Part shown: positions 44,762 through 58,446 of the stretch, piece by piece | Layout of the letters: each line of letters begins with the position of its first letter | Position numbering within the stretch: the stretch's first letter is position 1 | DNA from: Norana najaformis | Taxonomy: Eukaryota; Annelida; Clitellata; Crassiclitellata; Hormogastridae | Assembly (NCBI GenBank): GCA_964023275.1 | Contig: OZ029922.1 | Coordinates: 609,501 to 673,500 of the forward strand | Direction of reading: 5' to 3' | DNA length: 64,000 nt | The notes under the pieces: model-generated | The model's database searches: none | What the model was told of the DNA's origin: nothing | What the model saw: only the letters and a program-made list of their open reading frames with translations | Program-made: the position numbers and the translations under genes

Positions 44762-47539
44762 GGTTTGTATTTTAACAATAACTCGGTTTCATTTAAATGA
44801 TTAATTACAGTATTTTAAAAAATTGCAAGATATACAAAATCATTCTACTTTGACCATAAAGGTTCTTGCATTGTCATTAAATATCGGATTGCATAAATAG
44901 TTTGTTTCTAATCATCGATATTTAGCGCATTGATTGTTGCAGCTTAAGGTGATAGTGTTGAAATTTCTGATATAATTCATTCAATTTTTTAAATAAATAT
45001 TATTGAATTCAATTTTCAAAAGACCTCACTAGAGCCTCAGATGCGATTGAGTGGAGCAAAAATATATTTGCTGACTGAATCGCTCCAAGTTAAAAGTAAA
45101 GTATATATCATACAAGTCTACACATTCTAGACACACTGCTCAGAAAAATGGTCCCAAGTTTGAAGATTAATTAGACTGAGGCGCATACACGGCCACAATA
45201 ATCCATCAACAGCATAACGTTTTGCCTCACAACTTGCACTCATACTCGGTATAACAACCAAGCACTGCAGTGGATGTCTGACTCTTTTAGGTTGACCTAC
45301 TGACCTCTGCATCAACATCTGTAAATCTCTTTGTTACGAGACTGCATTTATTTGATACTGAATTTGATAAATCAATGAATGGCAATTCATTTCAATTCAA
45401 AGTTTAACAATTACAAAATTAATCATGATTTCTGTCTAAGTCGAGAATATTGAAATTTGAAAGAAATTGTACATGTAGGCGCTATAAAAACATAAAATGA
45501 AAAGGGCATACAGTGTTAGAGTTAAGTAAATTATATGCTTTCTGACAACTGAATGCATTCTAGGTCGTAGAAAATTACCACTGCAGTACATGATATGCTT
45601 TCCAAAAAAAATATAAATACTCTGGATCACGAAACGTAGTAATATAATAACAACAGCACTGATTAAATGTCCTTTTAAAGGACATCTCATCAATGCTTGA
45701 TAGGGACGACCGACTTGTCTTTGCAACCAGAATATTTATAGTAATTTTATGTTTCAGTAATACGTCGTTATCTGGTTGTTAGTAGGGGCAATCAAAAATT
45801 CATTCTTTAACTTTTAAAGCAGCTCATCGATCTTAACTATAGGTAATTGGATGTTTTTGCGCTTACCTCTTTGGCACACAACTGTCCTTTTTTGATCACA
45901 TCCGACTGCCTTCCACTTTCCTTCGGTTGCATCAATGAAAATACATTCACCGTCCGTTGAAAATGCACTGTTGTCGTCCCAATTGATGTACTTGATTTCG
46001 TCACTTGATTCGCCTATTTACATTACAATTTGAGAACAAGTTATGCTGAGTGAATTGTGTAAAATTTAGGCGCCTCATGCGTATGCACACAATGCCGTCC
46101 GTTTAGATCTGTTAGAGAGCAAATATTCACAGCGCTTTGAGAGGTCTTTAAAAGGCGCTACGTAATTTTTTGCTACATCATATACGTGTCACAGTGCAAG
46201 TAACATAATCAGTTTGGACAAATTTTGCATCCTTGCTTTTCATCTCTCCCTTTTTACCAGTCAATTTCCATTAATGTCATCATTCTTTTATCATTTCTTC
46301 TCTAAGAAAGTCTTACCCTAGCGGAAGCGATCTGGTACATGAAAGGCTCTCACAAGCTGGGTCTGGAATGAGGAACAAACCATCACGTGGCTTTAAACTC
46401 GTTGTATTTGCTGATCAAAATGTTCTGGGATCAATTAGAGTAGCCAACACTAACAACCAACTACCAACCGTCTCGGATTTTGGTTCGTCTCTGTACAGAA
46501 CATGGAGACAATTCCAAGACCTGAACGGTTGGCAGTCATGGAAATAGTAAGACGCCAGAGAGGGCACGTTGCTAAATGATGATGAAAATAATGTTGCTGC
46601 TGCTGCTGATGATGATAATAATGAACACTGAACTAGATTAACCAGATCCTAACCAGACCATAATTAACTTGAGCATTATGTCTTCTCAGTAGTAGTCCAC
46701 AACAAGTCACTGGACTGTCCATCTTACGATATATTTGTCTCCAGCGCATTTGCAACCACAAAAGAAAGGAAAAGACCCTGACAACTTTCGCGGCCTTCGC
46801 TTCAGCTATATGTTTTGGCTCCACTTTTGCATAGAAATCCAACAGAGGTATACACGCTGCTCGGACCTAACAGCCCAAATAGGCCTTCGCCTAGTCAGCC
46901 GATCTTAACCACCAACTACTGATGCCTAGGCAATTATGGCCGCCTAACAACATACCAGTGAGTGATCCTTAGTACAGACTACGCATGTAATTTCTCGTAG
47001 AGGTTTACGCCTATGATCATGATATCGCATTCCCAGTTAGTCTGAAAATGTAGGTTGAGCAAGTATTGCAGTACAGCTTCGTCATATTGACAGTAAATTA
47101 CAAATTTGGATTAATAAAATTCGTAGAACTGTTTTCATCAATACCTGCAGTTAATGACGGCTGAACCATCAACCTAGGCCTATTCGTTACAACTGTTCTT
47201 TAGAACAAATAATTATGCTTGAGCAAACCATTATCATTCCGTCTCCAACGCCAAGACTTCTTCCTCAATCCAATCCAGTAATGATGTTGCAATTTTCGTC
47301 GTTTAAGTATCGTATGAACATCGTCGGCTAAGACTGCCAAATCTCCGCCAGTCATGAGGCATTGATTTCTTGCATCGTACCACGTTCCATTGTCGTCGCT
47401 TAATATGAAACAGCCATATGCCACGTTTAGGACGCTAGATTGGTCGCATGAAACACCTAAAATATTTCATTCAGATATGTCGCAGTAGTTATTGTGCAGG
47501 AAAAATCCATCCATAGTTTAAACTGATCTAAATTGATAT

Positions 47540-47670
47540 TTGACCAAATTTAACCTAATCTAAACCTGACCTGATATAATCCGATCCAACCTGACCTAAC
47601 GTGACACAACCTAACCTAAGATAACTTAAACTAAAATTACCTGATCTAATTAGATTTAATCTAGTTAATT
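47540..47670. repeat. Degenerate AACCTAA repeat, R5 copy
   Basis: Counterpart of 37885-38015, with the same motif in the same intron. Confidence 0.7.
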
Positions 47671-48544
47671 TTATAGCGCCATTATCATAATATAGAAGAC
47701 ATCAATAGATGGTCGCTTCAAACGAAATCGTAATGACAAATAGCACAATTTCAGTGAAATAAAATTACATAAGTTTTTGCAAATGAAAGCAATTTATGCG
47801 ACATTTTGGCTCTGCAGTTATTATTCTTTATAAAATTTTCTCAGTAGTTTGTCTTTTTCCCACGGTTTCGTCAGAATCACGCTATTGACAATTTATAATA
47901 GACTTAATAACTTCCAGTGTTTTGGAGTGAGAGAGGAGGTTATTGTAAAAATCAGTTGATACTTGAAATGTGCAAAGTTCTACGATTATGCACCCTTGTG
48001 TTGACAAATGTAGCGAATTTCATGATTCCAAGCGTGTGCTTGGAACATAGAATTTGGCTCTAAGCTTGCATATAGGTTTTCTTGTTCCCTTCCTTGACTT
48101 TCTTGAAACTTGGCTACACAATAACAAATAAACAAAACAGCATGTAGGAAAAGGTATAACATTACAGCATATAACACAAATTGCAGTCTATCATTATAAG
48201 TTTAATTATAATTAGTATATGATTAAATCATATGTTGTGTAATTAACAAAACCTTTCAGAACACCCCACACATAAACACATAACATACATCGTATAAAAA
48301 CGATGAGATCAGTATACCAAATCGACTACAGAAATATGTTACTGTATGCATGGTCATATAAATAAAAACTGCACGTTCATCACACTGGGCTGAAAGATAC
48401 ATCCACATGTTATTTTTTGGGATTCACATAGCTAATCTAAAACCAACAACTGTGTGGTGTATCAGATGTATTCTAAAACAATACGTGTATACAGAACACT
48501 CAGGACATCTGGCAGTTTGGCTGAAAAATCTGTTGTTACTGCAT

Positions 48545-48720
48545 TTATTAAACGCCACTACATAATGACAAAACATAAATCGATGACAATGAACAGTTGT
48601 GCGTAAAGCACTTGTTGAAGCGCCGAACACAGAAAACGTCTCTGGGAGGCTCGAACCCGCAAACTACACATTACAAGGTCGCGCTCAAACAATCAGCTAG
48701 GGCCACTGGCTATGTTCAGC
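48545..48720 (-). repeat. SINE family 2 copy in R5
   Basis: Minus-strand copy with 'gaggctcgaacccgcaaac' over the B box. Orthologous in position to the R4 copy. Confidence 0.6.
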
Positions 48721-50259
48721 AGCTGTCTAAGTAAGCATTCGGTGGATTTAGTACCTTATGATTCTTAGTTACATTCGCACTAATAAAATGGTATCTGTTC
48801 ATGTTTACGCCTCAGCGGAAACTGATTCATCCAACACGGGACAAACCTTTCATCTCGAGTTTCTGTAGAGGCGTGTAAACGGTGTACTTCCTTTACCTCT
48901 TTACCTTTACTGAATGATCTACTATTGAGTCGGCAGCAGCCTAAAGATGTGCTTTGCGTCGATTGCAACACTCTTGAAGAGTCAAAGAACAAATTAAATA
49001 CAGTCAAATTTTCGAAAATGTTATCGAAACAGTTTGTACGTTAAAAATGCATCGGTGCAATCAATAAATATATACCTCTACCAAGATCTGCTAATGGTTC
49101 TCCATTTATCCAAGTCCATTCACCTTGTCTAAAGACTTTTCCGGATGTCCATGAGGCAGAATTTGTCATAGCATGTGATTTCAGATAACTACAGTAGCTA
49201 CAGCTGCTTGATCGTTTCTGTCACGAATGAACGGCAGCGTAGAATTTAAAGAATTGCAGAGATGTCTCGCTCTTTCCCATTCCACATCCTCTTCTCTGCC
49301 TTTGAAATAGCAAATAACTTCACCGCCAACATCCACACACTCTTCATTATTGGGACTACTATTTGCAAACAAAGCAAAATCTGTAATGCCTGCAATCAGA
49401 GAAAGTTGAAAAAACAAGAAATTCTTACAGAATTTTGGCTTAGACATGTCATCGAAAGCCGAAACGAAGTAAAAGAGTAGGCCTATGTTACGAAAGAGCT
49501 CTTTACTTTTGCAAGGTATATTTCACAAACAAGAGTCACTAGAGTAAATGCTATTTACGCGTTAAGTCATCGAATACTTCAAACATAACAGATCTACAGA
49601 AGAGAGAAATTAAACTCAGCGTTGCCATTTAAATAAAAAAATCCCACTATCACCAATATCATAAATGACCATTATTACTTTCTCTTTCAGTGTAAATTTT
49701 AAGCCTATGTCCTATTTTTATAATTTAACAACGTGTATATTAATTCTCCCTGGCTATGCGAAGTAATTGTATTAGTTATGTTTACCTTTTGATAACGATT
49801 GCGGAATTCGTTGTTAACAGACAGACAGGAATAGAGATAGAGAATAGAGGAAGTTTATGGCCTGACATCAAATAAAACCTGGTGCACGAGTTCAAAAGCG
49901 TTGTCGATATAGACCATTCAGATGGTGAAAGGCACGACTGTCGGAATCTATAGTCAACGTTTTGTTAGCTAGAAAGTAGAAACATATTGTTGATGACAAG
50001 TTAATGAATTACAGTAGATGGCCGATCACCAAGAAAATGCGGCGTTGCATTGTCGGAGTCACAAGTTCGCCTCTGGTTCTATAGCCTTGTATGCGACCAA
50101 ATCTCAAGTGAATAATATTATGAAGAAGGCACTCCAATGTACAAAGACAGACACAATATATCTATTAATGAGAAATATGAAATGGCCTCATCACCGAAGA
50201 CTAATACCGATACAACATGTATTCCTGCTGACTTGTAGTACGGGATCGAAAACATTGTG

Positions 50260-52240
50260 ACAGTTGGAAAGCTACACTCAGCCAGAATAGTCCAACAGTG
50301 CGCACAACTGATATCCACCTACTGGAGTATTTCCATTTCAATGGCTTTTTATATGTATTTTATCGGTGGCCATTTAACATTAAGGGTCTTCTCAGCTCTA
50401 TGTGCTAACATGTAGTACAGATATTGTGTATGAATATCCGGGTCTGTGTTTGCTTGCAGTTGAAAGGCTGTGCAGGCTGAGTTATTGTGATCGAAGCTAC
50501 CATAGTTACATAGATGAGAACAATTTCTTTAGCGTACAGCTTAATGATAGCGTGTTGCCTCCAGAGTGTTGGTTAAAATACGCATTTAGATTTACACTGA
50601 GCTTAAAATCTGTACGCTGGTTTCTTCCAGATACTTGTCAATACCAGCATATTGGGCATCCTCGTGTGTTGGTCCATCCTTCTCAAATAATCATCACCCG
50701 AACATGCGTGCTCTTCTTTCTAACTTGGCTTGTTACATTCTCGTCTTATCCAAAGGCACTCCCTGGGAGTTCCTTAAAGATGTAGTATTAATATTCAGGC
50801 ATATATATGTATATATAGAGGTAGCCTATTTAGCAAGACATATATAGATTCATCGAGTAATACTGTAATAGAGACTTGCGATATATAGTTGTAATTAATT
50901 TTACACGCTATCAGAAAGCTTTACGCTAATAAAATTGTGTTCATATATGTAAGTACGAAAGTTAGAGCAATTCCGAACGCTTTACTCAGGAATTTTACTA
51001 TAATATTTAGAAAACTTAAACCAATAAATAATCTGTTACTTTCTAACTAGATGTCATTTTGGCTACTTAATTGTTCATCGAGATTCAGAAATTCACTTCT
51101 GAAAACACTATTCGTTTATTTTTATTGCTTTAAACACCATCTTGTCTGGTGACAGATTTATGTATTGGTTTCGTACCTGTGCGAAAGTTTCCACGAAGTG
51201 GGGCTACAAAAATGCTTGATAACTACATATACTTATATGTAGTTTTACACTGTTCGTTTCCTCTCAACTATATATAAATTTAGACTTCAGAGTTTTTATG
51301 ATATGCTGCATCTTTTTTACTGATAATGTGCTATTCTTTCACTGTTTTATATGTGTTGCTGTTGTTATAAAATGTAGGCGTTTGTTCTAGGATTAATAAA
51401 GATTACTTGCATATATTGCACTGTGTGAAATTACGTTATGCTACATTACACTGCATTACTGTCAAGTGGTTTGCCGCTCTGTATACAGATTAAAGCAGGT
51501 CTAGAGTGGACTGATAAATCTTATGTCGATTTCTATCAATTGTAAGCCTCCTTTAAGTCTATGCGGGTAAAATGCGTGAATCAATGCACTAGGAGATTAT
51601 TAAAAAATTTTAATGGATCGGCATTTAACAAATACGAACCCAGCAGAATAGTAGACATGTCGCATTATGAACTCAAGTCTACCGATTGGCAGTACTTTGA
51701 ATTGCTCTTTGGTAACCCAATTTCATTAAATCAAGATGCGTCGTACAGTCACAAAGCAGGCGGTAGAAAATAAACCAGTTGTCTCGCAAATTCATTCTGA
51801 TCAAACGCAGTGGCAGTTGTAGTTGTAGGGTTTGAAAACCTCTAGCTATTGCCTACGCACTGGAACCTGTATAGTTTAACCGTATAATATAGAGTAAAAA
51901 CGGATTAAATTCACTAAGGCATTCAGTCGAAAATGCATTTTTAGTAAAAACAATTTAGATGCTCTAATACAATGCTAGTCAGGCGTAGACATGAAGTCTA
52001 CAACCCACTGCTTGCAAAAGTAATGTACAGAGACGTAGTGTACAAAGTTATTCAGGCAGCACATTTTCGCATACCAGTATGTTAAGAATTGCCAAAAGAA
52101 CTTAAGTACTAATTACAGAGGACTGAAAATGCACGGTGCTGGATCTACTCAGACAGATCCCGTCATAAGCCATTCTAGATTCTCTAGATATAGATAATTT
52201 GCTGTATAATGTAATGAACTTCAGTTGTGCTCATATCAAT
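50260..52240. other. R5 upstream region and R5-R6 spacer
   Basis: No gene seen. Minus-strand GACCCGGATATTC at about 50432-50444 lies about 182 bp before the R5 ATG. The rest is collinear with the R4-R5 spacer. Short frames, including 50402-50785 on the plus strand, lack any recognisable domain. Confidence 0.55.
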
Positions 52241-52244
52241 GTCA

Positions 52245-52398
52245 TTAGCAATTTCCGCGAGAGCAGACTTCTTCGTAAACCGCTTGCAGTTGGAGTTCAG
52301 TGTAAGTAGCGTCTGGATTTGCCTGCCCTCGAATCGTCTGAGTATCTTCGTATTGTCTATTTCCTGCTGTCTTGCTGCTTGGTGAGGCGTTTGCCCTC
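52245..52398 (-). CDS. R6 tail exon, type II
   Basis: 51 codons including stop. Motifs: RQYEDT, then ATYTELQLQAVYEEV. The YTxLQLQxxYEEV core is kept, but the position two before each Tyr is Ala, so neither unit is a strict ITIM. The first motif of R3/R5 (GYQ[D/N]L) is replaced by QYEDT. It ends in VCSRGNC, with two Cys. Confidence 0.8.
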
Positions 52399-55300
52399 CT
52401 GTTTATAAAAGACAAAAATTTTTTACCACAATTTAGTATTTTTGCAAATTAGTAGCAAACTTTTTATTTTAACCTTGGAGTTCTGTTAGATTAATATAAT
52501 TGCTCCCTGATATTAAGATGCAATAGGTTTCCTATATTCAGGCTTTCCATATACAAAAATTGCCTCCTATAAATACGTTTATATCTATATGTTAGTAACT
52601 AAACAGAAAATAATTCAAACAATTTAAGACAATTTAAAAACGGTAACAAATGTAAGCTGCACATACTGGTAAACATAGTTTCGGACAACCAATGCAACGA
52701 TGATGTTCGAGATGACAATGACACATATGCCCACAATCACTACTGAGATAACTGCGAATAAAAACCACCAGTTTATCAATAAAGTCGAAGAAAGTGAAAA
52801 ATATTCATAAGCCAGTTTTAGTTGCATAGGCTAACTTCATTGAAGGCTTCGATAAGGTAGGTAAATATGAAAATCAAGTTTAAACTCAAGATGCAAAGAA
52901 AGCTCTAACTCGATCAAAGATAATCGAAATGCCATGATTCCAAAACAAGTATTTTCAGCACAAAAATATAATAAAGAGGAAGGTCTAAAAATAAAGGTCA
53001 ATAGAGCTCACGATGATGTCATTATGACAAATACAAGACTTATTGAACAATCAGGGATACGTGAGTACCAAATTACTCACATGTAGCATAGCTTACGGAT
53101 CTAGATTCTCGTTGAACAGACACCGACAATAGAGTTTCACCTAAAACAGCAAATATTCTTTTGTTCAAAATATTTTAATGGACAGTGATTCAGAAAGGCT
53201 ACGTCTTACTGGGATTCGCTTGCACTTTTGAAATAGAAGTCACCACTGGACGATAAAACTTTATTCAGCGGATCAACCAATCCCTGGGATTACAATATTT
53301 TGAGTTTTGTTCAAAACTTTAATTATTTTCGATATTTATATTAAAATTCAAAGTGTTAGGCATGATACAGCTAAAGATACATTTACAGCTAATGTTAAAA
53401 CGCGCTTATTTAGATCTTCTTCGTATCCATGCTCCGATGCCTATGAAGGTACACCAATGTCTGATCACATGGCCTACATACATATACACATAAACCAGAA
53501 TATGCACGATTGAGGTTATTTTACCAAACAAATATGCTAGTACGTAGACAATGGTGGCGATGACGATCGCAGAAATGGGTTTATTAGTTATAGGGGCTTG
53601 ATCTATTATCGTTCATGTTGAATTGGCATTGTCCGGAATTGCTAATGGGCCATGTCGGAAGTTTTATTCCCATTGAAAACCCTCGAGTGCTGTTCGTCCG
53701 GTTGTTGGATTGTTTTATCTTGTTTACACTTGAGCCACACGATTCGTCAACCCACAGACCACTTCTATCGACTACCATTGCTGAAAGAGATATATTATTA
53801 CAATTTCTTACCTACATGTAATCCACCGTAGCCTACCTTGTCTTCCTCATCCCACAGACATCGTCGGCAGTGAATGTTGCTTATGGGTAATGATCAAAGA
53901 CAGAGGTTTCACCTAAACACAATCGACTTTTAGCGATAGACGGTGATGAGGGGGCAGTGCACAATACAATCTAGTATTGCATCGTCTTTACTTACTGCCA
54001 TCGGATTTTGATGAGGATGTGTTGTCGAAATCTTGAATAAGAGAAACATTTAATATCATATATAAGCATCAGACACTAATTTAGTTTGACCGTCCATAAT
54101 TAATTTACACATTTTAAAATTTTATTTTAGCCAGAAATATTACGCGATTATTCTTATTAGATTTCAAGTAGTCATGTTGTATAATTTCATTCTCACAGCC
54201 GCTTCATTTGCCATAAGAGTTAAAGTAGAAATGTTTTTACCGAGTTACAGGCATTTTTAACACACGTAGCTACTGTTCTTTTTCTCGATACAACTTTGAA
54301 CTGTTGCATGCAAAAATATATCAAACTAAACTTTAATATTGAACTTAATTCGCCTATTGCCGTTGATCATTGTGCCAGCTGACACTGCAGTGATGTACAG
54401 AAGATAGGCCTAGGATTGAAACAGAACGGTTTCCATATAAAATTACATCTCTATAATCGTAGCTGGCAACAGTTTTACAAAGAACAACAAGATGAAACTG
54501 GTATTGCTGACCTCTTTGACAGACGACCTTCAGTTTATCTGAGCATTCGATTGCCTTCCATTTACCATTAGACGAATTGATTGAAATACAGTCTCCAGTT
54601 AATGAGTTCCAATCGTCAGACCAAAAGGAGTATTTAATTTCGTCTTCTTCACTTGCTATAAAATTTAGGAGCTGAGTAGACTAAAGTCTTTAGAATTACA
54701 AAGCATTCTCTTACTCGTCCAATTTTAGGCACCACCCACAGTAGTCGTCTGACTGTCAACCTGCCCGACCTTTGACCTGAAGCCGAATCTCATCTTACCT
54801 GTCTACCGATATTATTTTTGAATGCGAGCCTGAGAAGGCCTCGAAAGTATTTTCGGAAACTGTACTGATAGCATTTAGCACTTCCAAATCTACGCTATAC
54901 TTTTTAAACTTCTGATTTAAGTTAGCCATACTTAGTTAACATAAGCTGAGGTAGTTCTTTTCAGATTGCTGTTAATAAATTAATTAATTACATACCATTT
55001 TTATTCAAATTCCAACGCCAAGAATATTTCGTCAATCCAATCCAATGCACACCGTGCATAAAGTATCGTCTGAGAATATATCGTTCGGAATCGCTTAATG
55101 CTGCCAAATCTCCACCAGTCATAAGGCATTGATTCCTTGCTTCATACCACGATCGTTCGTCGTCACTTTCTTCGATACATCCATTCGTTAAGTTTAACGT
55201 CTTGTTAGAAAAGTTGCATAATTCACCTAAACCATTCACAATTTGTTACATCTGAGCCATGTTAATAATGTCCTGTAATAAAACGATTGTCCTTCTATTA

Positions 55301-58101
55301 AATACAATATATCTTACAGATTTTATATCAAATTAATTAGGGTGAAGTCGCCGATTCTTTGGCGGACATCGACTATTCTTATCTACATTGGAATTATTCA
55401 AATTGACATTTTAGGATTAATTGGATTATTTTTGTGATATTACACAACAGAACCCTCACTGGGTCCTTATCCAGGTTGCCTTCTTCTTTTGCAGCTTCTG
55501 TTCAGAAAAGGGAATGACGAATAAGTAGATTATCGATCGACCACCAATAATAAATAGGACATGTTCCGTGTCATTTTATTCTTTAAAAGATGAGCCTTTT
55601 ATCTGCTGGTAGTTTTCAGTGCAAAGGAATGATTTTAGACTTATGATGAAAGGCACAAATTGTTTTGCCAAGTTGTGACTTCCACACGACAATAGTCCAC
55701 CTCCTATACTATATATGTATAATTCCTGCAAAAGAAGTTTCTGATGTTTATATTCTCCTTATCCGAAACAGTTTCTGCAATTAAATATATTTTAAATCTA
55801 TTACAAAGATGATGAAATTATATGTTCATTTATTATTGCTTAAAAATTCATTAGTAGAATTGATGCATCAAGAGTGCGCAGGGCTGAGTGACTGCTTACT
55901 TGAATATTGACAAATGTAGTGCGAAGGATAGTTCGTGTCTATGACGTCTACAACACGATAACCGCGTAACAAAATTGGTTGATATCTTTGATGTCGTCTC
56001 GATAGATATTCAGCATCTGAAAAATAAGGTAAGTGTTCTCCATATATGCACATAAAATGGGGAAACTTAAAATAATTTAACATATGAATAGTCCTATATG
56101 TTAGAGCAAATATAATATGTATGTATAGAGAAATTTCCATGTTTAAGTTCAAGATCGTCTACCTGCCATGCCTTTGTTAGTTGACTTCACCCAGGCATAC
56201 ATAAAAGAACTACTTGTGCCGGTTGGAAAGACGTCGGGGTGTCAGAAACTTCATTCCGTGGAGATCTTCTGTCATTCCTTTCCATACATTAGCACGACAA
56301 AATCGAGCAACTCTTGTACATGGTCTGTTACTCTGTAACTGTCTGCCTACGAACATACGTACTGTACCTTCTATCCCTGCTCAAGTTACATTCTCTTCTT
56401 ATATTAATATCCATCTTATTAGATCTCCTATAGTCATATTCATAGAGCATTTGAAACGTAGGCCGCACGTTTAAAAGTCGACATACATAGTTCATGATAC
56501 AGACATACACACAAATACACACATATTATAGTATATCGCTTACTGATAACGTGTATCGTAAACTTGAGGTTTCTATAGCGCCGAAAGAAAGGTAAGACGT
56601 GAGAACCAACCTTTTTACAGCCGCTCATTCAAAACAAAAACGATAGGCAGAAATGGTCAGATTCGGTTCCAGATCAAGATCCAAGAGTCAGACAGGCAAA
56701 CAGTCAGACGGGTACGGTGAATGGTGTTTGGTTTGGTTTGGATAAGGAGAAGAGGAAGAGGGAAATCAGGATAGGGTTTATGGTAAAGAGCGTTTTCAAT
56801 TTTGAGTGAAAGACCTGTGCAGAGATTGCAAGGGGTGAAATAATATCATGCAAACTTCTTTAAAGCAGCGTCTGCAAAATAAATTCTATTTTGAGCTCAA
56901 CATTAATTCGCAACATTGCATTTCTGTCGCGCATCTTACATCTTTAGTGATTCTCAGCGCATTGCAACGTTTCATTATAAAATAATAAATACGATAACAC
57001 TGAGTAAATGTAGAATTTTGCACGCATGAACACAATGGATTTCAGCAAATGTTTTGACCATCAAAAAATCACAATAAGCAAAATAGTTTTACCTGGACCA
57101 GAATACGGTCGTCCATCTAACCACGTTAAATTTTCATATGTATAGCTTCTCCCGGATGTCCATACAGTAGAACCAATCAGATGTGAATTAAGATAATTCG
57201 CAAAAACATCTTGTTCATTTCTATTACGAAGGACAGGTAGTGTTGAGTTTCTGGAATTGCACAGTTGCCATGCCGAGTTCCAATCTACCCCAAAGTCCCA
57301 GGCTTTAAAATAGCAGACGCCTCGATCGTTGACATTCACGCAAGTTTCTCCGGATGAAGAAGTATGGCTGATAAGGGCGAAATCTTAAGATGTATGCAGA
57401 AAAAGAAAATGCGTAAAACGGATTTGACATACAATATGACGAAAATTCAGTTTGACATAAATTTCAGTTTCTAATTAAATGAATTTTTCACAAATATAAG
57501 ATAAATTTTAACAGAAACTATTTAAAGAAGATAAGCAAACTTTAACAAACAGTCTTGTATATAGATTTTAACGCTATAAGACCAGACCATTTTCTTCTAG
57601 CATTATGTGTCCCCTGTTGTAACTTAACATCTTGCTTGGAAAGGTAACCGATTGGATGAGCTCTTGGCTCATAACATGAAGAGTAGGGGTCGCGCCTCTC
57701 CTGAGACGGTTACTGTATAGGGACCTTCATTCACTCATTTTCGCTCAGCTCCATCGATTGATGCTTGGTCGTTAAATAGGGGCCCTTAATAAATGCAGAA
57801 ATAAAATTATCCAGTTGGCTCAAACAATAGCGCTAAACAAATGCGCATTTAATGTTCATGATTACTGAAACAACACACAGCTGTGGACCTCCGTTACTTA
57901 TGCTAACCGAGTATGAGCATTCATCATTTAACAAAAATTGGTCCGTCTCAGTAATGACAGTAGTGACATCATAACTTTGGTATGCATATTTTGTATAGGT
58001 GTACAATCAGGCTCATTTATCGAAGACCAATAAATACTCACCGAAGACCATAAGCAAAACAACACTTAGACTGTTAGATCTGCGTTGTCCAGTGGAAGAC
58101 A
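52245..58101 (-). CDS. R6: two-CTLD receptor with type II tail
   Basis: Nine exons: signal peptide 58041-58101 (MSSTGQRRSN, then a hydrophobic run), a 57093-57383, a' 55900-56016, b 54996-55226, c 54512-54655, stalk 1 53996-54031, stalk 2 53081-53140, TM 52667-52751, tail 52245-52398. Total 1179 nt, 392 aa, phases agreeing. CTLD1 has CYFKAW, NSAWQLC, VWTSGR and LTWLDGRP and ends HYICQYS. CTLD2 has WYEARNQC, GGDLAAL, HWIGLTK, GDCISIN, GKWKAIEC and VVCQR. The TM exon has its best donor (GTATGT) six bases further than in R3, which is what keeps the tail in frame. The donor of exon c is unusual (GTCAGC). R6 is the most diverged member and has no type I partner in the window. Confidence 0.85.
57640..57815 (+). 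repeat. SINE family 2 copy
   Basis: 'aaccgattggatgagctctt' (A box), 'gggtcgcgcctctcctgaga' and a tail 'ccttaataaatgcagaaat'. Plus strand, in the R6 signal peptide-a intron. Confidence 0.65.
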
Positions 58102-58286
58102 TTTTGCTAAGTTCTATCGGCTGTTATTAAGGAAGTAGCAAATAACAAGAACGAAAAGGACGCACACTGAATTTCCAATTACGCGGAAATTTCTAGCTTA
58201 GCGATAACTGGTTGCATTCAGTTGTTTCTGACGAATCATTAAATAAAGCCGTAGATAATTATGATAATTAGGGGCCTATAGTTTAA

Positions 58287-58305
58287 CACACATCCGGATT
58301 TGCAT
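58287..58305 (-). promoter_or_regulatory. Candidate R6 promoter element (ATGCAAATCCGGATGTG)
   Basis: About 191 bp before the R6 ATG, minus strand. An octamer-type ATGCAAAT directly abuts the CCGGA core shared by the cluster. Use in transcription is inferred. Confidence 0.4.
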
Positions 58306-58446
58306 AGAGGCCTAACCTAGGAAATTGAGCTGCTGCTACATAATAGAGGCAGTTGGTTTGCATCGAGACCTGGCAGAAGGCTCCACACACAACTCAAATG
58401 CACATCATGTGAACTTAGTAAATTGATCTTCTTAGTAGGGCATGTT

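Larger units (their letters stand above)
43150..50255 (-). pseudogene. R5: two-CTLD type II receptor with frame lesions
   Basis: Exons: signal peptide 50195-50255 (MFSIPYYKSAG), a 49082-49389, a' 47994-48113, b 47229-47456, c 45867-46013, stalk 1 44605-44685, stalk 2 44037-44087, TM 43601-43678, tail 43150-43312. CTLD motifs match R4 (ERARHLC, WYDARNQC, YWIGLRK, GECIFID). Three faults are visible. Exon a is 308 bp instead of 303: five extra bases near 49190 cause a stop shortly after DRNDQAAVA. The stalk 1 acceptor reads TTTTAA where AG is expected. The TM exon is one base shorter than in R3, shifting the frame into the tail. The signal-peptide donor is also weak (GTGATG). The tail itself is intact. 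Probably a recent pseudogene; assembly error or partial rescue by alternative splice sites remains possible. Confidence 0.7.

Noticed and set aside
53584-53778. Minus-strand frame that could be an extra R6 stalk exon (AG acceptor before an MVVDRSG segment)
   Set aside because: The acceptor and frame are not conserved in the R7 counterpart (about 62290-62350), and R6 phases close without it.
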